From contig JAEWEX010000209.1 of the NCBI GenBank assembly GCA_023389135.1, positions 1-6,118 on the forward strand: 6,118 bases of DNA, given 5' to 3'. The notes beneath the pieces are model-generated. The model worked only from the letters and a program-made list of their open reading frames with translations, did no database searches and had not been told where the DNA came from. Numbering within the stretch: the first letter of the stretch is position 1; each line of letters begins with the position of its first letter. This document shows, in pieces, positions 1 to 5,762 of this stretch. The stretch comes from Pseudomonadota bacterium (GTDB lineage Bacteria; Pseudomonadota; Alphaproteobacteria; Rhizobiales; Methylopilaceae). Made by a program: the position numbers and the translations under genes.

Positions 1-1
1 G

Positions 2-2599
2 TCCCACGTCATGGATGTGATCGTCCAGGCGCTGTTCCGCTTCAACGCCGGGTACCTGTATCCGCGCACCAACCCCTCCGCCGCCGAGCGGCTGGCGATC
101 GCGGCGGTGGGCGGCTACGGCCGCGGCACGCTGGCGCCGGGCTCCGACATCGATCTCCTGTTCATCCTGCCCTACTAGCAGACCGCCTGGGGCGAGAGCG
201 TGGTGGAATCCATCCTCTACGTGCTGTGGGACGCGGGCCTCAAGGTCGGCCACGCCACCCGCTCGCTGGACGAGTGCATCCGGCTCGCCAAGGCCGACAT
301 GACCATCCGCACCGCGGTGCTGGAGGTGCGCCCCCTGGCCGGCGACACCGCCCTGATCGACGAACTGGTCGCGCGCTTCGACGCCGACGTGGTGGAGGGC
401 ACGGCGGCGGAGTTCGTGGCCGCCAAGCTCGCCGAGCGCGACGACCGGCACCGCAAGGGCGGCGGCTCGCGCTACGTGGTGGAGCCCAACGTCAAGGAGG
501 GCAAGGGCGGCCTGCGCGACCTGCACACGCTGTTCTGGATCGCGAAATACGTCTACCGCGCCCGCGACATCGGCGAGCTGGTCAAGGCCGGCCTGTTCAC
601 GCCGGAGGAGCTGAAGCTGTTCCGGAAGGCCGAGGACTTCCTGTGGGCGGTGCGCTGCCACCTCCACTTCCTCACCGGCCGGCCGGAGGAGCGGCTGTCC
701 TTCGACGTCCAGCGCGACGTGGCCCTGCGGCTCGGCTACCAGGAGCATCCGGGCCAGCGCGACGTCGAGCGCTTCATGAAGCACTACTTCCTGGTGGCCA
801 AGGACGTGGGCGACCTCACCGCCATCGTGTGCGCCGCGCTGGAGGCGCGCCACGATAAGGGCCGGCCCACCCTGTCGCGCCTGTTCCGCCCGTTTTCCCG
901 CAAGGCGACGCCGAAGACGCTGCCGGACACGCCCGGCTTCGTCATCGAGAACGGCCGCCTCGCCGTGGCCGACGAGCGCGTGTTCCTGCGCGATCCGGTC
1001 AACCTGATCCGGTTCTTCCACGTCGCCGACCGGCGCGACCTCGCCATGCATCCGGACGCCATGCGGCTGGTGACCCGCTCGCTCAAGCTCATCGACGCCG
1101 ACCTGCGCGAGAACGAGGAGGCGAACCGGCTGTTCCTGGAGATCCTGACCTCGCGCCATTCCGCCGAGGTGATTCTCAGGCGCATGAACGAGACCGGCGT
1201 GCTCGGCCGCTTCATCCCGGATTTCGGCCGCATCGTCGCGCTGATGCAGTTCAACATGTACCACCACTTCACGGTGGACGAGCACCTGATCCGCGCCGTG
1301 GGCGTGCTGGCGGAGATGGATGCGGGGCTGCTGGCCGACGAGCATCCGCTGTCCAACGACATCCTGCCGGAGATCAAGAACAAGCGGGCGCTGTACGTTG
1401 CGCTGTTCCTGCACGACATCGCCAAGGGCCGGCCGGAGGACCATTCCGTGGCCGGCGCCAAGATCGCGCGCCGCCTGTGCCCCCGGCTCGGCCTGACCCC
1501 GGCGGAGACCGACACGGTGGCCTGGCTGATCGAGCAGCACCTGACCATGTCCATCGTCGCCCAGTCCCGCGATCTCTCGGACCGCCGCACCATCGAGGAT
1601 TTCGCCAAGATCGTGCAGAGCCTCGAGCGGCTGAAGATGCTGATCGTGCTGACGGTGGCCGACATCAAGGCGGTGGGGCCGGGCGTCTGGAACGGCTGGA
1701 AGGGCCAGCTGCTGCGCACGCTCTACTGGGAGACCGAGCTGGAGCTCGCCGGCGGGCACTCCACCCTCAAGCGCGCCCAGCGGGTGCAGCACGCCAAGGA
1801 CGAGCTGCGCGACGCGCTGGCCGACTGGCCGGACGGGGAGGTGTACGCCTATGCCGAGCGGCACTACCCGCCCTACTGGCTCAAGGTCGACATCGAGCGC
1901 CGCGTCGCCCATGCCCGGTTCATCGCGGCGGCCGAGGCCGGGGGCCGCAAGCTCGCCACCGGCTTCGCCACCGACGCCTTCCGCGGCATCACCGAGATCA
2001 CGGTGCTGGCGCCGGACCATCCGCGGCTGCTGTCCACCATCGCCGGGGCCTGCGCGGCCGCGGGCGCCAACATCGTCGACGCCTACATCCACACCACCAC
2101 CGACGGGCTCGCGCTCGACACCATCTTCGTCAACCGCGCCTTCGACACCGACGGCGACGAGGCGCGCCGCGCCGGCCGCATCGCGGAGACCATCGAGGGC
2201 GCGCTGAAGGGCGACATCCGTCTGACCGAGGCGGTGGCCCGCAAGGCCGGCCAGCGCAGCCGCCGCGCGCGCGCCTTCGATGTCGAGCCGCAGGTGCTGG
2301 TGACCAACACCTGGTCGGAGCGCTACACGGTGATCGAGATTTCCGGGCTCGACCGGCCGGGCCTGCTGTTCGAGCTCACCGCGGTCGTCTCGCGCCTCAA
2401 CCTCAACATCGCCTCGGCCCATGTGGCGACCTTCGGCGAGCGGGCGGTGGACGTGTTCTACGTCACGGACCTGACAGGCCAGAAGGTGGTCAACGCCAAC
2501 CGCCAGGCGGCGATCCGCCGCCACCTGCTGGCGGTGTTCAGCACCGCCGACGAGGAGGCGTCGAGACCTGCGCCGAAGAAGACCGTGGCGGGGCGGTAG
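2..2599 (+). pseudogene. glnD: glnD, PII uridylyltransferase/uridylyl-removing enzyme, 5'-partial, interrupted by an in-frame amber codon
   Basis: GlnD is the cytoplasmic nitrogen sensor that uridylylates PII proteins (GlnB/GlnK) when glutamine is low and removes UMP when it is high. The frame enters at base 2 and gives 58 codons ending in the nucleotidyltransferase signature GGYGRG...GSDIDLLF (about bases 110-163). It then meets TAG at 176-178 and continues in the same frame to TAG at 2597-2599. Past the stop come [10 protein letters not shown], the conserved [15 protein letters not shown] block (about 482-526), an HD phosphohydrolase domain with HH at 1262-1267 and HD at 1412-1417, and two ACT domains (about 1988-2200 and 2321-2540) that sense glutamine. 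No frameshift is seen. About 865 codons are visible against roughly 930 in alphaproteobacterial GlnD, so some 70 lie upstream of the window. A GTG at 200 is a possible restart, but it has no clear Shine-Dalgarno and would drop the catalytic aspartates. Identity is certain; whether the gene is truly broken or the base is a sequencing error is open. Confidence 0.93.
176..178 (+). other. In-frame amber (TAG) codon inside glnD
   Basis: The codons read ...ATC CTG CCC TAC TAG CAG ACC GCC TGG GGC... in the glnD frame. From memory of the family, the usual protein reads LLPYKQTAWGES here, so the stop sits where lysine is expected. One A-to-T change (AAG to TAG) explains it. The flanking codons are fully conserved, with no sign of a frameshift or of wider decay. 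Confidence 0.9.
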
Positions 2600-2610
2600 A
2601 AGGGTTCCTG

Positions 2611-2650
2611 CGTGCTTCGAGACGGGCCTTCTGCCCTCCTCAGCATGAGG
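2611..2650 (-). repeat. Palindromic intergenic repeat, left copy (40 bp, inverted relative to the right copy)
   Basis: This unit begins CGTGCTTCGAGACGGG and ends CCCTCCTCAGCATGAGG. Its reverse complement matches the unit at 2694-2736 exactly over the first 17 and last 16 bases; only the short centre differs. It holds an internal stem, GGGC 2624-2627 with GCCC 2633-2636, around a CTTCT loop, and GAG/CTC pairs outside it can extend the stem with bulges. It starts 11 bases after the glnD stop. It resembles dispersed palindromic repeats of Rhizobiales genomes that I know from memory; copy number elsewhere in this genome is unknown. Confidence 0.8.
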
Positions 2651-2693
2651 GAGAGGGGAGGCAGGCCCTTCCGTCGGCAAGAGGCTCCGTGTT

Positions 2694-2736
2694 CCTCATG
2701 CTGAGGAGGGGCCGCAAGGCCCCGTCTCGAAGCACG
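2694..2736 (+). repeat. Palindromic intergenic repeat, right copy (43 bp) with a GCAA tetraloop hairpin
   Basis: This unit begins CCTCATGCTGAGGAGGG and ends CCCGTCTCGAAGCACG. It contains a perfect 6-bp stem, GGGGCC 2708-2713 with GGCCCC 2718-2723, closed by the loop GCAA, a GNRA tetraloop. Outer GAG/CTC pairs may lengthen it. It ends 3 bases before the stop codon of the minus-strand beta-lactamase gene (2740-2742). With the left copy it could form one large stem from 2611 to 2736 with a 43-base loop. No T-run follows on either strand, so it is not a standard intrinsic terminator, although it may slow or trim convergent transcripts. Confidence 0.8.
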
Positions 2737-2739
2737 CGC

Positions 2740-3549
2740 TCACCCGGCCATGCCCGCGAGCCCGGCGATCAGCTCGTCGCGGACGATGAAGCTCGCCGGG
2801 CGGTCGCGCGGGCCGTCGAACACCTGCAGGCGCGCGAACAGCACGCGCCGGCCGTCCCTGTCCGCCCAGCCCGCGAACCAGCCCTGCGGGCGGGCCCGGT
2901 CGATGCGTCCCTCGGCCGTGGGCAGGAACCCCGAGCCGGTCTTGCCGCGGACGCGCCAGCCGCCGGGCGCGTCGAACGCGGTCGTGATGGCGCGGGTCTG
3001 GCGGACCGCCTCCTGCGATACCGGAAGGTCGCCCGCCAGCATGCGGCGCAGGAACGCCACCTGCTCGTCGGCCGAGATCTTCAGCGACGACATCAGCCAC
3101 GACCGGCTGAGGCCGGGCCGGCCGGGCGTTCCGGCGAGGTCGCGGTTGCCGTAGCCGAAGCCGTCCACATAGGCCTGGAAGCGCGCCATGCCGAGCTCGC
3201 GCGTGATCATCTGGGAATACCAGAGGATCGACTGCGCCTGCCACACGGTCGGGTCGGTGGTCATGTGCTCGCGGCGCGACGCGTCGAACGCCGCGCGGTA
3301 GGCGATGCGCGGCTCCGTCGCGCTCCGCAGCACGCCGGCGTCGAACCCCATCAGCGCCAGCGGCGTCTTGAAGGTGGAGAACGGCGGCAGCCGCAGGTCC
3401 GTGGCGCCCTCCCTGAAGATCGGGCGGCCGGCGGCCTCGGCGACCAGCGTGGCGCGGAACGGCGCCGTCTGCGCCATGGCGCGGGGCGCGAGGACCAGGG
3501 CGGCGGCCCCCATGGCGAGGCCGGCGGAAAAGCGCCTGCGGTCGATCAT
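2740..3549 (-). CDS. Class D (OXA-type) serine beta-lactamase, exported
   Basis: This encodes a 269-residue periplasmic enzyme predicted to hydrolyse beta-lactam rings through an acyl-serine intermediate. All class D landmarks are in order: S58-T-F-K61 (nucleophile and the lysine that is carboxylated in this class), S107-I-L109 (the SxV motif, here with Leu), Y133-G-N135, W151 in the omega-loop region, K203-T-G205, and WFAGW near 224-228. The start MIDRRRF is chosen because it gives a signal peptide of about 26 residues ending AMA-Q; the frame runs 48 codons further upstream, but that part overlaps marR and has low-complexity shadow composition. Arg4-Arg5-Arg6-Phe7 resembles a Tat motif. The ATG lies 34 bases after the marR stop with only a weak ribosome site, so the two are probably one operon. 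The length matches the family (about 250-275). The substrate range, and whether it gives resistance, cannot be read from the sequence. Confidence 0.92.
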   Translation of the reverse strand: MIDRRRFSAGLAMGAAALVLAPRAMAQTAPFRATLVAEAAGRPIFREGATDLRLPPFSTFKTPLALMGFDAGVLRSATEPRIAYRAAFDASRREHMTTDPTVWQAQSILWYSQMITRELGMARFQAYVDGFGYGNRDLAGTPGRPGLSRSWLMSSLKISADEQVAFLRRMLAGDLPVSQEAVRQTRAITTAFDAPGGWRVRGKTGSGFLPTAEGRIDRARPQGWFAGWADRDGRRVLFARLQVFDGPRDRPASFIVRDELIAGLAGMAG

Positions 3550-3583
3550 CGGACGGATTCCGGGAGTTCGGGGTGAAACGGCT

Positions 3584-4015
3584 TCAGGGGGCCTTGGGCA
3601 GCGGCAGCGTGGCGTCGAGCGCCTGGGAGACCCGTTCGCTGAGCCAGGCCAGCGCGTCCCGCTCCACCGGCTGCAGGCTGTCCACCACGGCATCGAGCGC
3701 CGCCCCGCAGGCGGCGGCCAGCTTCTCGGCCTCGCGCATGCCCCTGGCCGTCAGCGACACCCGCACCACCCGGCGCAGCTTGTCGCCGCGCCGCGCGACG
3801 CCTTCCGCGACCAGGCGATCCACGAGCCGCACCGTGGCCGACTGCGACAGGCCCACCGCCACGCCGAGCGCGCCCACGGGCAGCCCGCCATGGGCCTTCA
3901 GCGCGAACAGCGCCGCGGCGCGCGACGCCTCGATGCCGGGCGTCGCATGCGCGATGCGGGCCTGCAGCGCGAAGGCCATCTGCGCGAGGGGAAGGCTGGA
4001 TGCGTGATCCGGCAT
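3584..4015 (-). CDS. MarR-family winged-helix transcriptional regulator
   Basis: This 143-residue protein has the MarR layout: an N-terminal dimerisation helix, a winged helix-turn-helix at about residues 45-95 with recognition helix LSQSATVRLVDRLVAEG (56-72), the wing RRGDKLRRVVRVSLTARG (75-92), and C-terminal helices for dimerisation. Such proteins are usually dimeric repressors released by small ligands or oxidation; one cysteine (Cys103) is present. ATG 4013-4015 is the first start, because an in-frame TGA lies five codons upstream. No Shine-Dalgarno is visible, so translation may be leaderless. It precedes the beta-lactamase gene on the same strand and is divergent from pdxY, so its likely targets are its own promoter, the lactamase and perhaps pdxY. 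The family call is firm; ligand and targets are inference. Confidence 0.9.
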   Translation of the reverse strand: MPDHASSLPLAQMAFALQARIAHATPGIEASRAAALFALKAHGGLPVGALGVAVGLSQSATVRLVDRLVAEGVARRGDKLRRVVRVSLTARGMREAEKLAAACGAALDAVVDSLQPVERDALAWLSERVSQALDATLPLPKAP

Positions 4016-4201
4016 GTATGATGCATATCACCCGCCGCGGTCCGCTGCAATTCCGGCGGCGCGGCGAGGGTCGGGGGCAGCCCCCGGTCTGCCTGCAGGT
4101 TCACCGCCGCGAATGGCCGGCATCACGCCTTTTCGCTCGACGCTTCCCTGCCTTTGCGCCTAAACGCAGACGGGTTCGAGCAGCGGGCGGGCGCCTTTTC
4201 C
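4016..4201. other. Divergent intergenic region between marR and pdxY
   Basis: These 186 bases hold no convincing gene. Besides the palindrome near 4017-4030 they contain a 15-base GC-only palindrome at 4072-4086 (CGGGGGC A GCCCCCG) of unknown meaning. Promoters for both directions should lie here. I see no strong sigma-70 pair for pdxY; CTAAAC near 4160 is a weak -10 candidate only. Confidence 0.5.
4017..4027. promoter_or_regulatory. Candidate MarR operator: TATG-ATG-CATA inverted repeat
   Basis: An 11-bp near-palindrome, TATG n3 CATA, lies two bases outside the marR start codon; an overlapping TGAT n4 ATCA repeat occupies 4019-4030. It is an AT-rich island in very GC-rich DNA. MarR proteins commonly bind short palindromes over their own promoter, and the position suits autoregulation. 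On the minus strand, a weak TTGCAG (4050 to 4045) sits 17 bases from TATGCA (4027 to 4022). If that is the promoter, transcription would begin near the ATG and the palindrome would cover the -10 element. This is inference from position. Confidence 0.35.
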
Positions 4202-5050
4202 ATGAACATCCTCTCCATCCAGTCCCACGTCGCCTACGGTCATGTCGGCAACGCCTCGGCGGTGTTTCCCATGCAGCGCCTCGGCCACGAGGTGTGGGCG
4301 GTCAACACGGTCCAGTTCTCCAACCACACCGGATACGGCAAGTGGCGCGGCCAGGTGTTTTCCGGCGAGGCGGTGCGCGAGGTGGTGACGGGAATAGCGG
4401 AGCGCGGCGTGCTGGCGACCTGTCACGGCGTCCTGTCGGGCTACATGGGCGACGCCGACATCGGCGAGGCGATCCTGGAGGCGGTGGCGGCGGTCAAGTC
4501 CGCCAACGCCCGGGCGCTGTATTGCTGCGACCCGGTGATCGGCGACGTCGGCCGCGGCATCTTCGTGCGGCCCGGCATCCCGGAATTCATGCGCCGGCGG
4601 GCGCTGGCCGCGGCCGATGTCATCACCCCCAACCAGTTCGAGCTGGAATACCTGTCCGGCCGCACCGTCCGGACGCTGGACGACGCGCGCGCGGCGCTGG
4701 ACGCGGTGCACGCGCTCGGTCCCGGCGTCGTCATGGTGACGAGCCTGAGGACCGCCGACACGCCCGACGACATGATCGACATGCTGGTCTGCGACGGCGC
4801 CCGCCGCCACCGCGTGCGCACGCCGCTCCTGCCGCTGTCGGTCAACGGGGCGGGCGACGCGGTGGCCGCGCTGTTCTTCGTGCACCTGCTGGAGACCCGC
4901 GACGAGGCGGCGGCGCTGGCGGCCGCAGCATCCTCCGTGTTCGGCCTTCTCAAGCGCACGGCGGACGCCGGCTCCCGCGAAATCCTGACGGTCGCCGCGC
5001 AGGACGAGTTCGTCTCGCCCTCCATGCGGTTCGAGGCGGAGGAGGTCTGA
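4202..5050 (+). CDS. pdxY: PdxY-type pyridoxal kinase
   Basis: This 282-residue cytoplasmic enzyme of the ribokinase/PfkB-like superfamily phosphorylates pyridoxal to pyridoxal 5'-phosphate with ATP in the vitamin B6 salvage pathway. The N-terminal block SIQSHVAYGHVGNASAVFP (5-23) and VNTVQFSNHTGYGKWRG (34-50) are typical of PdxY/PdxK; CCDPVIGDVGRG (108-119) and ITPNQFELEYLSG (141-153) follow. The motif NGAGD (215-219) supplies the catalytic aspartate and anion hole; many relatives have GTGD. The length fits the family (about 285). ATG 4202 is preferred because MNILSIQSHVAYG is the usual start; a frame start at 4154 would add 16 unconserved residues. No strong Shine-Dalgarno precedes it. The stop overlaps the start of a small ORF leading into hicA. 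Confidence 0.93.
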   Translation: MNILSIQSHVAYGHVGNASAVFPMQRLGHEVWAVNTVQFSNHTGYGKWRGQVFSGEAVREVVTGIAERGVLATCHGVLSGYMGDADIGEAILEAVAAVKSANARALYCCDPVIGDVGRGIFVRPGIPEFMRRRALAAADVITPNQFELEYLSGRTVRTLDDARAALDAVHALGPGVVMVTSLRTADTPDDMIDMLVCDGARRHRVRTPLLPLSVNGAGDAVAALFFVHLLETRDEAAALAAAASSVFGLLKRTADAGSREILTVAAQDEFVSPSMRFEAEEV

Positions 5051-5106
5051 TGGGGCGCCCGGCACCACCTTTGCGGTTCGCACATTTTTGTGCGAATGTC
5101 GCGTGA
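5050..5106 (+). CDS. Possible 18-codon leader ORF coupling pdxY to hicA
   Basis: ATG 5050-5052 overlaps the pdxY stop (TGATG) and follows GGAGGAGG with the last GGAGG about 4 bases before the start, a good ribosome site. It reads MGRPAPPLRFAHFCANVA and stops at TGA 5104-5106, which overlaps the hicA GTG (GTGA). The peptide resembles nothing I know. Its value may be to bring ribosomes to hicA and to melt the hairpin at 5077-5096. In GC-rich DNA such an ORF can arise by chance, and the GGAGGAGG also encodes the last residues of PdxY, so this is tentative. Confidence 0.35.
   Translation: MGRPAPPLRFAHFCANVA
5077..5096. promoter_or_regulatory. Perfect inverted repeat/hairpin before hicA: TTCGCACA-TTTT-TGTGCGAA
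   Basis: Two 8-base arms (5077-5084 and 5089-5096) are perfectly complementary around TTTT. A further GCG/CGC pair (5073-5075 with 5100-5102) can close the base after an internal bulge. It ends 6 bases before the hicA start. As DNA it is a natural operator for the DNA-binding HicB antitoxin; as RNA it would occupy the place where ribosomes load on hicA. No T-run follows, so it is unlikely to be a terminator of pdxY. Confidence 0.6.
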
Positions 5107-5312
5107 AGCGCGAGCCCTTCCTCGCGGCGGTGAGGCGCCATTGCCGAAAAGCGGGCATCCCGGATTTCCGCATCGACGCGATCGGCGGGAAGGGCAGCCA
5201 TCTGAAGGTTCATGCCAATGGCCGTGCGACCATCGTCAAGCACGGCGACCTGTCTCCGCGCTACAGGCGGCTCGTTCTTGACCAACTCGGCCTGCCGCCG
5301 GACGCGGTGTGA
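5103..5312 (+). CDS. hicA: HicA-type toxin (predicted mRNA interferase)
   Basis: This 69-residue basic protein matches the HicA family in size and in the double-stranded RNA-binding-like core GGKGSHLKVHANGRATIVKHG (28-48), where GSH at 31-33 carries the histidine (His33) expected to be catalytic. HicA enzymes cleave mRNA and stop growth until HicB binds them. The start is GTG 5103, giving MKREPFLAAVRRH; a frame start at the TTG at 5088 would add five residues lying inside the hairpin. No Shine-Dalgarno precedes the GTG. hicB follows 9 bases later with the standard toxin-first order. The C-terminal part (DLSPRYRRLVLDQLGL) departs from the best-known HicA ending but fits the fold. Family call is likely; toxicity is inferred. 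Confidence 0.85.
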   Translation: MKREPFLAAVRRHCRKAGIPDFRIDAIGGKGSHLKVHANGRATIVKHGDLSPRYRRLVLDQLGLPPDAV

Positions 5313-5317
5313 GGAGG
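5312..5317 (+). promoter_or_regulatory. Strong Shine-Dalgarno for hicB (AGGAGG)
   Basis: AGGAGG begins on the last base of the hicA stop and lies 4 bases before the hicB ATG. It is one of the best ribosome sites in the window and contrasts with hicA, which has none. It supports the chosen hicB start. Confidence 0.75.
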
Positions 5318-5321
5318 TTCC

Positions 5322-5759
5322 ATGAGATATGTCTATCCCGCCCTGTTCGATGAAGCCGAAGGGACGGTGATCGTCCGGTTTCGCGACCTGCCCGAGGCCG
5401 TGACCGAGGGCGCCACCCGATCCGACGCCGCGCTGGAGGCGGTCGAGTGCCTCGACGCGGCGCTGCTGTTCCGGCTCAAGGAGGGCGCGGAGGTGCCGGC
5501 GCCGAGCGCCGCGGCCGCCGGCGAGCACGTGATCGCGGCGTCGCCGTCGGTTGCCGCCAAGGTGGCGTTCGCCATCGCCTTCCGCGCCAGCGGCCGCACC
5601 CGCGTCGATCTCGCGGAGGAGCTCGGCCTGGCGGAGGGAGAGGTGCGGCGGATGCTGGATGCCGATCACGCCACGAAGATCGACCGTCTGGCGGAAGGAT
5701 TGCGCCGGCTCGGCGTCAGGCTGTCCGTCGAGGCCGAGCCGGCCGAAGCGGCGGCCTGA
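5322..5759 (+). CDS. hicB: HicB-type antitoxin with C-terminal helix-turn-helix
   Basis: This 145-residue protein has the HicB two-part plan. Residues 1-62 form the degenerate RNase H-like domain (YPALFDEAEGTVIVRFRDLP, EAVTEGATRSDAALEAVECL), ending in the usual Pro-rich VPAPS. An Ala-rich linker leads to an XRE-like helix-turn-helix at about 78-133 (RVDLAEELGLAEGEVRRMLD, then HATKIDRLAEGLRRLG). The first domain should block HicA and the second should bind the operon's operator, for which 5077-5096 is the obvious candidate. The acidic, Ala-rich tail is odd but common in high-GC hosts. The phzF-like gene begins 3 bases after its stop, so they may share a transcript. Confidence 0.9.
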   Translation: MRYVYPALFDEAEGTVIVRFRDLPEAVTEGATRSDAALEAVECLDAALLFRLKEGAEVPAPSAAAAGEHVIAASPSVAAKVAFAIAFRASGRTRVDLAEELGLAEGEVRRMLDADHATKIDRLAEGLRRLGVRLSVEAEPAEAAA

Positions 5760-5762
5760 GCG

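Noticed and set aside
176..178. Amber codon as programmed recoding (for example pyrrolysine)
   Set aside because: No pyrrolysine machinery is expected in this lineage, no recoding element is visible, and the family position is lysine; mutation or base error is simpler. The gene's own terminator is also TAG, which argues against efficient amber suppression.
1477..3576. 699-codon plus-strand frame running across glnD's 3' end, the repeats and the beta-lactamase gene
   Set aside because: Arg/Ala/Gly/Pro/His-rich shadow of glnD in another frame and of the lactamase on the other strand; it crosses two real genes and has no recognisable domain.
4072..4086. GC-only palindrome CGGGGGC A GCCCCCG as a regulator site or terminator
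   Set aside because: Runs of G and C are common in such DNA, there is no T-run, and no gene end lies nearby; nothing links it to a function.
5077..5096. Intrinsic terminator of pdxY
   Set aside because: The stem is short, AT-rich at the loop, and is followed by TGTCGC rather than a T-run on either strand; operator or translational hairpin fits better.
4000..5106. 368-codon plus-strand frame overlapping pdxY
   Set aside because: Low-complexity Arg/Gly-rich shadow in the wrong frame; only its last 18 codons, with their own start and ribosome site, are considered as a leader ORF.
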